Below are positions 1 to 7,972 of a DNA stretch of 64,000 nucleotides, piece by piece. The position numbers and the translations under genes were made by a program. Source of the DNA: Pseudoalteromonas sp. XI10 (GTDB lineage: Bacteria; Pseudomonadota; Gammaproteobacteria; Enterobacterales; Alteromonadaceae); NCBI RefSeq assembly GCF_001469895.1, contig NZ_LOPY01000051.1:1-64000 (forward strand). The letters are read 5' to 3'. How positions within the stretch are numbered: position 1 is the stretch's first letter; every line of letters begins with the position of its first letter. Below the pieces are notes generated by a model that saw only the letters and a list, made by a program, of their open reading frames with translations, searched no databases and was not told the DNA's origin.

Positions 1-186
1 ACTAGACTACCTACCACTTGTGTCAAGTAACTCGTTACTCGTTGGTTTTTTTAATCTGACTTCTAACGACTGATATCTAATATCTCCATTTTTATTCGGC
101 GTTAAAACGCCTCCTACGTCTCGTATCTCACTAACTTTACTCTTTCCCCTAGCAACTCGCTAACTTTTGGAACTTCAATCTGACGG

Positions 187-207
187 CTGATAGCTGATAG
201 CTGATAG
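187..207. repeat. Three tandem copies of a 7-bp unit
   Basis: The unit CTGATAG occurs three times without interruption, followed by CTA. It lies in a non-coding stretch just outside the raiA terminator. Slippage during replication would explain it. No function can be assigned. Confidence 0.85.
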
Positions 208-223
208 CTAAATATTAAAACCA

Positions 224-257
224 AAAAAGCCAAGCGTTTCGCAACGGTTGGCTTTTT
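224..257 (-). terminator. Rho-independent terminator of raiA
   Basis: AAAAAGCCAA at 224-233 pairs with TTGGCTTTTT at 248-257, with an inner GCG/CGC pairing around a TTT loop. Read on the minus strand it sits 45 bases after the raiA stop codon and ends in a T-run. Confidence 0.8.
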
Positions 258-301
258 CAGATTTAGTTTTAAGTCTAGCCGCTTAGGCTAGTGCTCTGTA
301 A

Positions 302-658
302 TTAGCTCAGGTTCATTTCTTGAATGATTTCGTGGGCAATTTCCGGTGTAGTACTGACCGGCTTTTCGTGTAGTTTGGCTTTCATTTGCCCTTTACGATG
401 TTTTAGTGATGCATCAAGTTTTTTTGCAGCACCTGCGATAGCTGGGTACATCACATCATCTTCAGCTTTTACTGATAAACGTGCGCCTTCATAGGTTGTA
501 CTAATCTCAGCCTGATACTTATTGTGTTCTTTTGAAAGAATAATATCGAGTGATATTAATGATGGAAAATGGCTAGCAATTTTCGAGAACTTCTCGTTGA
601 TATGAGCTCTAACAGCCTCAGTAACGTCAACATGATGACCAGAAATATTAATCTTCAT
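302..658 (-). CDS. raiA: Ribosome-associated translation inhibitor (RaiA/HPF family)
   Basis: A 118-residue protein of the RaiA/HPF (S30AE) family, which binds the 30S subunit in the mRNA/tRNA channel and inactivates or dimerises ribosomes in stationary phase or stress. The N-terminus MKINISGHHVDVTEAVRAH, the central ILSKE and the lysine-rich helix around residues 78-98 (AKKLDASLKHRKGQMKAK) fit the family. The length matches short-form members (RaiA and HPF, about 95-115 residues), so the long-HPF dimerisation domain is absent. The ATG follows AAGGAT at a normal distance. It is a single-gene unit ending in the terminator at 224-257. Whether it acts as RaiA (70S inactivation) or HPF (100S formation) cannot be decided from sequence alone. 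Confidence 0.93.
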   Translation of the reverse strand: MKINISGHHVDVTEAVRAHINEKFSKIASHFPSLISLDIILSKEHNKYQAEISTTYEGARLSVKAEDDVMYPAIAGAAKKLDASLKHRKGQMKAKLHEKPVSTTPEIAHEIIQEMNLS

Positions 659-793
659 AGGGTATCCTTTTTTCTTGTTACCTCACAGTTAGTATTGGGG
701 GCGAATTGAATTAACACAAGCGAAAATTGCAGATAATTAGTAATTGATTGTAACCACAGATGATTTAGATCATGCGTTGCGGATAAAGTATGC

Positions 794-818
794 AAAAGCC
801 CGCATCACACGGGCTTTT
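794..818 (-). terminator. Rho-independent terminator of ppnP
   Basis: AAAAGCCCG at 794-802 pairs with CGGGCTTTT at 810-818 around an 8-base loop. It lies 23 bases after the ppnP stop codon on the minus strand. Confidence 0.8.
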
Positions 819-840
819 CAGAGAGGTTAACAACTGCTCA

Positions 841-1152
841 TTAACTATACGAACAACAGTAATCAGCAAATTCGCTGACCTTTACTAGAAAGGTAACATT
901 TGCATCAACGGTAAATGACTCTCCAGCTTGCATTGTTTGCCATTCGCTCTCACCGGGTAATAGCACTTGCCAACTGCCACCGTTAAGCTCCATCAACTCT
1001 TTTTTACTCGTAGCAAATTCAAACTCACCCGGTTGCATAAAGCCTAACGTTTTCGTGCTGCCATCAGCAAATACCACAGTACGGCTAGACACTTTACCGT
1101 CAAAATACACATTGGCTTTTTTCAGCACACTTACATTATCAAACTGAGACAT
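841..1152 (-). CDS. ppnP: Pyrimidine/purine nucleoside phosphorylase PpnP (YaiE, DUF1255)
   Basis: A small single-domain cupin of about 103 residues. PpnP phosphorolyses several purine and pyrimidine nucleosides to the free base and ribose 1-phosphate. The protein shows the family features: an [12 protein letters not shown] start region, the [10 protein letters not shown] strand, [20 protein letters not shown] in the middle and a short aromatic C-terminus. I place the start at the ATG at 1152, because AGGAG lies just upstream; an in-frame GTG two codons earlier is less likely since it overlaps that ribosome site. It is a monocistronic minus-strand gene with its own terminator. Confidence 0.92.
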   Translation of the reverse strand: MSQFDNVSVLKKANVYFDGKVSSRTVVFADGSTKTLGFMQPGEFEFATSKKELMELNGGSWQVLLPGESEWQTMQAGESFTVDANVTFLVKVSEFADYCCSYS

Positions 1153-1425
1153 CCTCACTCCTGTTGTTTTATTATTAAGTTACAGACAGTGCCAGTTGTC
1201 GGTTTAGCATTCAAGGGAAGCTGGGTGAGAAATAATCAAGTCGGGCTAGCTGTAAGCTGTCAGTTTTGAGCAGCTCGTGCAATTGTGGTAGGTCGTGCTT
1301 TAGCGCGTCAAGTTAAACACTACGAGAAAGAATATCTATGCAGAGTCATGAATTCTGAGCTGTAATAAATTGCAATTCTCATTGTTTTAAGAAGTATAGA
1401 TTTTGTTATCTTCGTATGAAGTAAA
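1153..1425. other. Intergenic stretch at the edge of an accessory pocket
   Basis: No gene is supported. The stretch holds AGCT-rich repeat phrases around 1245-1275 and an imperfect palindrome around 1292-1309 (GTCGTGC near GCGCGTC). It separates ppnP from a run of small genes of unknown function. Confidence 0.5.
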
Positions 1426-1851
1426 TTAAGACCCACAAGATTGTTTTTTAGCTATTTCATAGAAACAAATTAGACTATCTTCTTCACCCTTTGTTAATCG
1501 TTTAAATACTTTTGTACATGGAAAAAGCCAGTTATCACCACTTTGAATTCCTAACGTTAACAATTGCTCGTTATAACCCCAGACACCACCGTGCTCTTGG
1601 ATGAAAACTTCACCTATGTAAGCACCTAACACCTTACTGATAGTTTCTATTTCATCGTCACTTGGGCTGTCATAGAACAATTTAGATAAAAAACTCCTAG
1701 GTATACTGTCATATAGTTTTGACACTATGAGTTCAACTTTTTCAACACTCGACTCCGTAAAGTCTAGTGTTATATCAAAATGACACTTGGCGTAATCAAC
1801 AGCATCTAAAGAATATGCTTCCATCATTGCTGAGATTGTAGGTTCTTCCAT
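1426..1851 (-). CDS. Conserved protein of unknown function, 141 residues
   Basis: A soluble, acidic protein with no signal peptide or membrane segment. Two stretches look conserved from my memory of similar bacterial proteins: an N-terminal LDAVDYAK..F.ITLDFTESSVEKVE segment (residues 15-41) and a GAYIGEVFIQEHGGVWG segment (about residues 91-107). I cannot attach a verified family name or function. The start ATG has a GAG a few bases upstream. The gene begins 8 bases after the stop of the 92-residue membrane protein gene, so the two are probably co-transcribed. A soluble plus membrane pair can suggest an immunity or accessory role, but nothing here shows that. Confidence 0.7.
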   Translation of the reverse strand: MEEPTISAMMEAYSLDAVDYAKCHFDITLDFTESSVEKVELIVSKLYDSIPRSFLSKLFYDSPSDDEIETISKVLGAYIGEVFIQEHGGVWGYNEQLLTLGIQSGDNWLFPCTKVFKRLTKGEEDSLICFYEIAKKQSCGS

Positions 1852-1859
1852 TGAGATCT

Positions 1860-2138
1860 CTAAAAAGATTTAAAAGCTTGCTTTATAAAATAATTTACTA
1901 CAATGTAGGTAACGATGCTTACAGTGATTACTAAAGCCAATGAGGGCAAGCCAAGGGGTATTGCTTCTGCTCTTGCATCACCAAAATCACACGCCCCCCA
2001 ATTTGTTAAGCTGCCACCTAAATCTAGGCAGCTATCACTTCTTAGAAAGTCCATTAGCTTGAACCCGACAAGCAAACCTATTAACGAAGAGATTGAAGAG
2101 ATTATTCTTTTATGTGATTTTTTCATGATGAAACACAC
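1860..2138 (-). CDS. Small membrane protein of unknown function
   Basis: A 92-residue protein with two predicted membrane helices, around residues 11-29 and 64-85, separated by a loop with two cysteines (SDSCLDLGG...GACDFG). The loop cysteines suggest a periplasmic, possibly disulfide-linked segment. The first codon is a GTG with TTAGG upstream; an ATG four codons later (MKKSHKR) is an alternative that would give a typical positively charged N-terminus. It is directly upstream of the 141-residue gene. Family not recognised. Confidence 0.55.
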   Translation of the reverse strand: MCFIMKKSHKRIISSISSLIGLLVGFKLMDFLRSDSCLDLGGSLTNWGACDFGDARAEAIPLGLPSLALVITVSIVTYIVVNYFIKQAFKSF

Positions 2139-2213
2139 CGACCTAACTATCTGGGGATAACCTTGATTAGTTATTTATATACCTTGACTATACTAGCTTG
2201 GAAATTGCAAAAA

Positions 2214-2573
2214 CTAGAATGCACCACCATCTCCACCGCCGAAGCCACCATCCCCACCTCCGTCCGAGCCACTATCTATATCACTAAACATTGATGAACC
2301 TAAGAGCACTCCTAAAACACCGATACCCGATATATTGGTAATCGTATTATTCATAGACTCTAATGATTCGCCTTCAGGGAGATTAGCTTTATAAGTTGCA
2401 ATATCACAGTACATAAAATATGCGTAATGTATGTGTTTTTTATTAAAGCCCATAACGTCTATTGTTTTATCAACCTGAGCTTTTGTATACGTTACAGAGC
2501 CACCGTATCTTTTCGCTAAGGCAGGTCTTAATTTGTATTTATACTTTCTGATTGTAGAACTTTTACCAAACAT
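2214..2573 (-). CDS. Small protein with glycine-rich tail, unknown function
   Basis: A 119-residue protein. The first 30 residues are strongly basic (MFGKSSTIRKYKYKLRPALAKR), then comes a YTKAQVDKTI helix and an aromatic segment (HIHYAYFMYCD). The last 20 residues are glycine- and aspartate-rich (GGDGGFGGGDGGAF). It may belong to the small family DUF6559, but that is recollection and not verified. A strong AGGAG lies upstream of the ATG. It stands 75 bases upstream of the membrane protein gene on the same strand. Confidence 0.65.
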   Translation of the reverse strand: MFGKSSTIRKYKYKLRPALAKRYGGSVTYTKAQVDKTIDVMGFNKKHIHYAYFMYCDIATYKANLPEGESLESMNNTITNISGIGVLGVLLGSSMFSDIDSGSDGGGDGGFGGGDGGAF

Positions 2574-2680
2574 TAAAGTAGCTCCTGTTTTATAAAGCTT
2601 TCCTAGAAGAGTTTGACAAGTAACCCCGACAAACCTACGAGTGTCTGTAGCTAATGCAAATATCTTTCCTTACATTGCTA

Positions 2681-3103
2681 TTAAGCAATACCACGAATGA
2701 TATCCAGTTTATTTTCTGGTGCATCAACAGACATAAAATTGGGAATAGTCGATTCGGTTCTTCTTGGCCGCTCAAGAAATTGTACTGGCCATTCTGTGAT
2801 CCTTTCTTCTTTCACATGCTTATACTGACCTGTTGATGGCTCATCTATATATTCACGCTGGAGAATTAATGCTAGTGGCTCTTCAGCTCCAGGTATATCA
2901 TTACTGCACTCCAGTGCTTCTTCATACGTGTCGAAAGCATAGTAATAATCGCTCCCCTCTTCTAAATCAGGAGCACCGTTATGAGGGTGGCACCAAACTC
3001 AATATTCAAGTACCTCATCCCACACGTAACCACCACCAGATTTTGCTAAACCAGCATATTCACCGACTTTATTTGGGTCCAACACTTTTGGATAACTTTT
3101 CAT
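2681..3103 (-). pseudogene. Conserved small protein gene interrupted by an in-frame TGA
   Basis: On the minus strand an ATG at 3103, preceded by AAGGA, opens a frame that reads 34 residues (MKSYPKVLDPNKVGEYAGLA to WDEVLEY) and meets TGA at 2999-3001. The same frame then continues for 105 codons without another stop (VWCHPHNGAPDLEEG to LDIIRGIA) and ends at TAA 2681-2683. Both halves read like one natural protein. Changing CGA to TGA, a single C-to-T transition, would explain the stop; I recall relatives with arginine before VWCHP. Some relatives are labelled GCN5-like in databases, yet I see no acetyltransferase motif. It is probably a recently broken gene; stop readthrough or a sequencing error are alternatives. 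The plus-strand open frame covering 2833-3105 is its antisense shadow. Confidence 0.75.
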
Positions 3104-3284
3104 AACCATCCTTGAGCAGAAAATATAAGTAAAAAACAAATATGCGTTTTATCGCGGCTTTTTTTGCTTCTTTTATAGCCTATTAATATCAAAGCTATTG
3201 GTTAATAGCTAGGCACAATTTCCGCGCGAAATAAATTTCACGCCTACGGTGAGGGGCTTTTAAACTGATGGCTGAGAGCTAAAA

Positions 3285-3319
3285 CCGTTGGGTTTCACTC
3301 CGTTCTACCCAACCTACGG
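3285..3319. repeat. Palindromic intergenic repeat
   Basis: GTTGGGT at 3287-3293 pairs with ACCCAAC at 3307-3313, and CCGT/ACGG extend the stem with two unpaired bases. The phrase resembles a small palindrome often found between genes in gammaproteobacteria (a recollection). It lies just beyond the tkt terminator. Confidence 0.6.
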
Positions 3320-3326
3320 GGCATAA

Positions 3327-3362
3327 AAAAGCCCGCACTATGGTCAAACAGGGCGGGCTTTT
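3327..3362 (-). terminator. Rho-independent terminator of tkt
   Basis: AAAAGCCCGC at 3327-3336 pairs with GCGGGCTTTT at 3353-3362. On the minus strand it is followed by a T-run and lies about 20 bases after the tkt stop codon. Confidence 0.88.
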
Positions 3363-3381
3363 AAATTTTAGCGGCTAAAGC

Positions 3382-5373
3382 TTAGAACAAAGCGTTTGCT
3401 TTGTTTACGATGTTTTCAACAGTGAAACCAAAGTGCTTGAATAACTCGCCTGCAGGTGCTGACTCACCGAAGGTCGTCATACCAACTACTGCGCCGTTTA
3501 GGCCTACATATTTGTACCAGTAGTCTGCGATACCCGCTTCGATTGCTACGCGACGTGTTACGCTTGCTGGTAGTACGCTTTCTTTATACGCAGCGTCTTG
3601 CTCATCAAATAAATCAGTTGAAGGCATAGATACCACGCGTACTTTTTTACCTTGTGAACGAAGTTCTGCAGCGGCATCTTGTGCAAGCTGTACTTCAGAA
3701 CCTGTTGCAATAAGGATAAGCTCTGGCTCACCGTCACAGCTAAGTACGTAACCACCTTTTTTCACATCAGCTAACTGCTGTGCGGTACGCGTTTGTTGCT
3801 CTAGGCCTTGGCGAGTGAAAATCAGTGATGTTGGGCCATCTTTACGCTCAATAGCTTGTTGCCATGCAATCGCAGATTCAACTTGGTCACATGGGCGCCA
3901 GTTAACTAGATTAGGCGTTAAACGCATGCTTGCAATTTGTTCTACCGGTTGGTGCGTTGGACCATCTTCACCTAAACCAATTGAATCGTGCGTGTATACG
4001 AAGATGCTTGGCTGCTTCATTAATGCGGCCATACGTACTGCGTTACGTGCGTATTCCATGAACATTAAGAATGTAGCACCGTAAGGAATAAAGCCTTTAT
4101 GTAATGCAATACCATTCATAATCGCTGACATACCAAATTCACGTACACCGTAGAAAATGTAGTTACCGCTAGCATCGTTAGCTTCTAGGCCTTTTGATCC
4201 ATCCCAAAGTGTTAAGTTAGAACCTGCAAGGTCAGCAGAGCCACCCATGAATTCTGGTAGTAACGGGCCAAACGCATTTAATGCATTTTGTGAAGCTTTA
4301 CGTGTTGCTGGGTTTGCTGGGTTTGCTTGTAGCTCTTCGATGTAAGCTTGTGACTTTTCAGCCCAATCAGCTGGTAACTCACCATTTGTACGGCGTTTAA
4401 ATTCAGCAGCAAGTTCAGGGTGTGCACTTGCGTAAGCGGCAAACTTTTCGTCCCAGCTTGCTTCTAGTTGCTTACCTTTTTCTTTGCCATCCCACTCGCT
4501 GTAGATATCAGCTGGGATTTCAAATGCATCACCAGTCCAACCTAGGAACTCACGAGATGCTTTAATTTCGTCTTCACCTAATGGTGCACCGTGGCAATCA
4601 TGGCTACCTGACTTGTTAGGTGAACCATAACCAATTACTGTTTTACAACAGATTAATGATGGCTTATCAGTGATGCTACGCGCTTCTTCGATAGCGGCGC
4701 GAATTGCATCAGGGTTATGACCATCAACATCGCTTACTACGTGCCAGCCGTATGCTTTGAAGCGCGCTGGTGTGTCATCGCTGAACCAACCTTCTACTTC
4801 ACCATCAATTGAGATGCCGTTGTCATCCCAAAACGCAACTAGTTTACCTAGACCTAATGTACCGGCTAATGAACAGGCTTCGTGTGAAATACCTTCCATT
4901 AAACAGCCATCGCCCATGAATGCATACGTGAAGTGATCAACAATATCATGGCCTTCACGGTTAAACTGTGCAGCTAGCGCTTTTTCGGCAATTGCCATGC
5001 CCACTGCATTTGTGATCCCTTGACCTAATGGACCCGTAGTAGTCTCAATACCTGGTGCATATCCATACTCTGGGTGACCTGGTGTTTTTGAGTGCATTTG
5101 ACGGAAGTTTTTAATTTCCTCTAGTGGTAAGTCATAGCCACTTAAGTGCAGTAGAGAATAGATCAGCATTGAACCGTGGCCGTTAGAAAGAATAAATCGA
5201 TCTCGGTCTGCCCACTCTGGATTCGTTGGATTGTGCTTTAGATAATCGCGCCATAGTACTTCTGCGATATCTGCCATGCCCATAGGGGCGCCAGGGTGAC
5301 CAGATTTGGCCTGTTGTACTGCGTCCATTGATAAGACGCGAATAGCATTTGCAAGTTCTTTGCGTGATGGCAT
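3382..5373 (-). CDS. tkt: Transketolase
   Basis: A full-length transketolase of 663 residues, the same length as E. coli TktA. It transfers two-carbon ketol units between sugar phosphates in the non-oxidative pentose phosphate pathway, using thiamine diphosphate and Mg2+. Visible motifs are [11 protein letters not shown] near residue 24, the ThDP-binding [13 protein letters not shown] (about 154-166) ending in DDNGISIDG, and the pyrimidine-domain segments [14 protein letters not shown] and [20 protein letters not shown]. The ATG follows AGGAG. It is a single-gene transcription unit, divergent from metK across 266 bases, and ends in a strong terminator. Confidence 0.98.
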   Translation of the reverse strand: MPSRKELANAIRVLSMDAVQQAKSGHPGAPMGMADIAEVLWRDYLKHNPTNPEWADRDRFILSNGHGSMLIYSLLHLSGYDLPLEEIKNFRQMHSKTPGHPEYGYAPGIETTTGPLGQGITNAVGMAIAEKALAAQFNREGHDIVDHFTYAFMGDGCLMEGISHEACSLAGTLGLGKLVAFWDDNGISIDGEVEGWFSDDTPARFKAYGWHVVSDVDGHNPDAIRAAIEEARSITDKPSLICCKTVIGYGSPNKSGSHDCHGAPLGEDEIKASREFLGWTGDAFEIPADIYSEWDGKEKGKQLEASWDEKFAAYASAHPELAAEFKRRTNGELPADWAEKSQAYIEELQANPANPATRKASQNALNAFGPLLPEFMGGSADLAGSNLTLWDGSKGLEANDASGNYIFYGVREFGMSAIMNGIALHKGFIPYGATFLMFMEYARNAVRMAALMKQPSIFVYTHDSIGLGEDGPTHQPVEQIASMRLTPNLVNWRPCDQVESAIAWQQAIERKDGPTSLIFTRQGLEQQTRTAQQLADVKKGGYVLSCDGEPELILIATGSEVQLAQDAAAELRSQGKKVRVVSMPSTDLFDEQDAAYKESVLPASVTRRVAIEAGIADYWYKYVGLNGAVVGMTTFGESAPAGELFKHFGFTVENIVNKANALF

Positions 5374-5521
5374 GAATTCTCCTACCTTTATGTATTTGCG
5401 CTGGTTGTTTATGAAGCCCCATTCTTACTTATTGTAAGGGTACAGTGCAATTAAAAATCCGCATTAAATGCACCAATTATGGGCGTTTGTTAAGAACAAT
5501 ACGTTATTAGTAATTTTAAAT

Positions 5522-5537
5522 AGACGTCTAGGCGTAA
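5522..5537 (+). promoter_or_regulatory. MetJ-type operator (met box) upstream of metK
   Basis: AGACGTCT at 5522-5529 is a perfect match to the 8-bp met box bound by the MetJ repressor with S-adenosylmethionine. The adjoining 8-mer AGGCGTAA at 5530-5537 matches five of eight positions, giving the tandem pair MetJ needs. The site lies about 110 bases before the metK ATG. A weak promoter (TTGTTA at 5487, TAATTT at 5511) would start near the box. The sites are seen; regulation by MetJ is inference. Confidence 0.6.
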
Positions 5538-5639
5538 AATTACTATGCAAACATATTTGTTTTAGATAAAATACGCCCCTTAATTTTTTAGCGCTATTAC
5601 CGACGTTTGTGAAGCGCAATATTTGTGAGCAGAAATACA

Positions 5640-6791
5640 ATGGCAAAACATTTATTTACTTCTGAATCTGTTTCTGAAGGTCATCCGGATAAAATCGCGG
5701 ACCAAATCTCTGACGCGGTTCTAGATGCTATCCTTGAGCAAGATTCTCATGCCCGTGTTGCATGTGAGACTTACGTTAAAACCGGTATGGTGATGGTTGG
5801 TGGTGAAATCACAACTAGCGCTTGGGTTGATATCGAAGAAATCACACGTAAAACAGTACGTGAAATCGGTTACACGCACTCAGACATGGGTTTCGATGCT
5901 GACTCTTGTGCAATCCTAAACACTATCGGTAAACAATCTCCAGACATCAACCAAGGTGTTGACCGTGCTCGCCCTGAAGAGCAAGGCGCTGGTGACCAAG
6001 GTCTAATGTTCGGTTACGCATGTAATGAAACTGACGTGTTAATGCCTGCACCTATCACTTACTCACACCGTCTAGTTCAGCGCCAAGCTGAAGTTCGTAA
6101 AAGCGGTGAGCTTAACTGGTTACGCCCAGATGCAAAATCTCAAGTAACGTTTGCATACGAAAATGGCAAGCCTGTTGGTATTGATGCAGTTGTTCTTTCA
6201 ACTCAACACTGTGATTCAATCTCACAAAACGACTTAGTTGAAGCGGTAATGGAAACGATCATTAAGCCGGTTCTTCCTGCTGAGCTAATCTCAAGCGCAA
6301 CTAAGTTCTTCATCAACCCAACTGGCCGTTTCGTAATCGGTGGCCCAATGGGTGACTGTGGTCTTACAGGTCGTAAAATCATCGTTGATACATACGGTGG
6401 TATGGCTCGTCACGGTGGTGGTGCTTTCTCTGGTAAAGATCCATCAAAAGTTGACCGCTCAGCTGCATATGCTGCTCGTTACGTTGCTAAAAACGTGGTT
6501 GCTGCTGGCCTTGCTGACAAATGTGAGCTACAAGTTTCTTACGCTATCGGTGTTGCAGAGCCAACGTCTATCAGCATCGAGACATTTGGTACAGGTAAAT
6601 TAGAAGAAGCGCGCCTAATCGAATTAGTACGTGAGCACTTCGACCTACGCCCTTACGGCTTAATCCAAATGCTTGATCTTGAGCGTCCTATCTATCAACC
6701 GACTGCGGCATACGGTCACTTCGGTCGTGATGAGTTCCCTTGGGAGCGTACAGACAAAGCAGACGCACTTCGCGCAGCTGCTGGCCTGTAA
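5640..6791 (+). CDS. metK: S-adenosylmethionine synthetase
   Basis: MetK makes S-adenosylmethionine from methionine and ATP. The protein shows the canonical features in order: [20 protein letters not shown] at the N-terminus (ATP and Mg2+ binding), [14 protein letters not shown] near residue 115, and the glycine-rich loop [19 protein letters not shown] near residue 255. Length is 383 residues from the ATG at 5640. An in-frame GTG at 5625 would add five residues, but the family normally begins [11 protein letters not shown] met box lies upstream and a hairpin terminator directly downstream, so it is a single-gene unit. Confidence 0.98.
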   Translation: MAKHLFTSESVSEGHPDKIADQISDAVLDAILEQDSHARVACETYVKTGMVMVGGEITTSAWVDIEEITRKTVREIGYTHSDMGFDADSCAILNTIGKQSPDINQGVDRARPEEQGAGDQGLMFGYACNETDVLMPAPITYSHRLVQRQAEVRKSGELNWLRPDAKSQVTFAYENGKPVGIDAVVLSTQHCDSISQNDLVEAVMETIIKPVLPAELISSATKFFINPTGRFVIGGPMGDCGLTGRKIIVDTYGGMARHGGGAFSGKDPSKVDRSAAYAARYVAKNVVAAGLADKCELQVSYAIGVAEPTSISIETFGTGKLEEARLIELVREHFDLRPYGLIQMLDLERPIYQPTAAYGHFGRDEFPWERTDKADALRAAAGL

Positions 6792-6807
6792 TAGGTTTGA
6801 TAAAATG

Positions 6808-6833
6808 AAAAAAGCGCCTTCGGCGCTTTTTTT
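6808..6833. terminator. Bidirectional terminator between metK and dgkA
   Basis: AAAAAAGCGCC at 6808-6818 and GGCGCTTTTTTT from 6822 form a hairpin with a three-base TTC loop and A/T runs on both sides. It sits between two convergent genes and can serve both. Confidence 0.9.
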
Positions 6834-6842
6834 GTGTCTGAT

Positions 6843-7247
6843 TTAAAGGTAACTCACTATCTTTTCGTAAACTGCGACACCCCAAACTAAGGCTAGAATT
6901 AGCAAGCTCAATGTCACTGCCGCAGAAGCCATATCTTTGGCCCTTCCCGATAATACATGATACTCAATCCCTACTCGGTCAGTGAGCGCTTCTATCGACG
7001 AGTTCAGTAACTCAACAATTAATAATAACAAGTAAGGTATAAATAGGACTAACCAATGATTTAATGACTGTGCAAAAACCACTGACAAGGGTAATAAGCA
7101 CACCCCTAAATAGATTTCAGAACGAAATGCCGACTCTTCTTTAAATGCCGCTTTAAAGCCTTTAATAGAACACTTGGTTGCTTTTAAAATACGCCCAACG
7201 CCAATACCATTTGGCTTATTAACTAGGGGAATTTTTGGTTCTTTCAT
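6843..7247 (-). CDS. dgkA: Diacylglycerol kinase (prokaryotic, integral membrane)
   Basis: A 134-residue inner-membrane enzyme that phosphorylates diacylglycerol with ATP so that the lipid can be recycled into phospholipids. The two conserved signatures are present: ELLNSSIEALTDR (about residues 79-91) and KDMASAAV (about 104-111). Three hydrophobic helices follow an amphipathic N-terminal part (KGFKAAFKEESAFRSE), as in E. coli DgkA. The N-terminus is some 10 residues longer than the E. coli enzyme (about 121-122). AGG lies about ten bases before the ATG. It converges on metK and shares its terminator. Confidence 0.96.
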   Translation of the reverse strand: MKEPKIPLVNKPNGIGVGRILKATKCSIKGFKAAFKEESAFRSEIYLGVCLLPLSVVFAQSLNHWLVLFIPYLLLLIVELLNSSIEALTDRVGIEYHVLSGRAKDMASAAVTLSLLILALVWGVAVYEKIVSYL

Positions 7248-7326
7248 TTTTTACCTACCCGCTCAGAATTAGCCCGATCATAATGATAAATTCTTACTCT
7301 GTCACCCAAATACGCTTGATTAAACG

Positions 7327-7968
7327 CTAGCAATCACCTGGAATACTGCTGGTGTTTACGCGGGAAAACTGATCATTAGTTAATTGTTCTCTCAGTGCTT
7401 GTAGCGTTTTATAAACACTTTTTAGAGAAACTTTGTTACTTAACCAATGCGGAATTGAACCACCTGGGTCTGCGTAGGCTTGATGGCTGACCAACAAATT
7501 ACTTTGTTGCTGTTCTAAACGCCAGTAAGCGGTGAGATCTTTAATACGCACAACGCCAGAGACTTCAGCTTTTGCATAAGGTTGGCTTTTGATTTGTAAC
7601 TCGGTTTTGTGCTCATCTAAAGCGCGATAACAAGAGTAACTTACCAAGTCTCTATTTGATACCGGCCAAGGCGAGTTGAAGTGGGTATAAACAAGGGTTT
7701 CTGAAGGGCTTAAGCGCTCCATTAGCGTCACGCTTTTGACATTCTCGAGCCAGTTTTCGGCGTTGTCGGTATCACTGAGCAATGCCATAAAATCACTGGC
7801 CTTGGCATTTTTTACCAGCACAGAAGCATTAATTTCTATAATACCAGTTTCGTGCTTTTTATAGCTAACCTTTATGCCGTCTTGCTGTTTATAGGTTTGC
7901 CATTCAATAGGGTTAGCTACTGCCGAGAGACTCAAACATGCTAACCCTATCCATAGGCACAAGCGCAT
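7327..7968 (-). CDS. START-domain protein, exported
   Basis: A 213-residue protein with a clear signal peptide (MRLCLWIGLACLSLSAVAN) and a START-like lipid-binding fold afterwards: WQTYKQQDGIKVSYK, SDTDNAENWLENVKSV, HFNSPWPVSNRDLV and the C-terminal helix region with GGSIPHWLSNK. Such periplasmic START proteins are common in Alteromonadales, Vibrionaceae and pseudomonads; ligand and role are unknown. It starts 4 bases after the stop of the CYTH-domain gene and is surely co-transcribed with it. No terminator is obvious downstream. Confidence 0.88.
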   Translation of the reverse strand: MRLCLWIGLACLSLSAVANPIEWQTYKQQDGIKVSYKKHETGIIEINASVLVKNAKASDFMALLSDTDNAENWLENVKSVTLMERLSPSETLVYTHFNSPWPVSNRDLVSYSCYRALDEHKTELQIKSQPYAKAEVSGVVRIKDLTAYWRLEQQQSNLLVSHQAYADPGGSIPHWLSNKVSLKSVYKTLQALREQLTNDQFSRVNTSSIPGDC

Positions 7969-7972
7969 TTAT

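Larger units (their letters stand above)
1..301. other. Gene-free stretch with short degenerate repeats
   Basis: No convincing coding frame is visible. The stretch has low-complexity phrases built on gctgatagct and aactcgttactcgtt, and ends with the hairpin terminator at 224-257 that serves the minus-strand gene to its right. Similar phrases recur in other intergenic gaps of this window, near 1245, 3264, 30081 and 30497. Confidence 0.6.

Noticed and set aside
1355..1375. HexR-like site TGTAATAAATTGCA
   Set aside because: It deviates from the palindrome and is downstream of, not before, the nearby genes.
1915..2160. Plus-strand open frame opposite the 92-residue membrane protein
   Set aside because: No ribosome site and no protein-like features; it is the mirror of the minus-strand gene.
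2999..3001. TGA as a selenocysteine codon
   Set aside because: No SECIS-like structure is evident directly after it, and a CGA-to-TGA change explains it more simply.
2833..3105. Plus-strand open frame of about 90 codons
   Set aside because: It is antisense to the interrupted minus-strand gene, whose reading frame looks protein-like, and it has no ribosome site.
5374..5639. SAM riboswitch upstream of metK
   Set aside because: None of the conserved SAM-I or SAM-II helices is visible; a met box is present instead.
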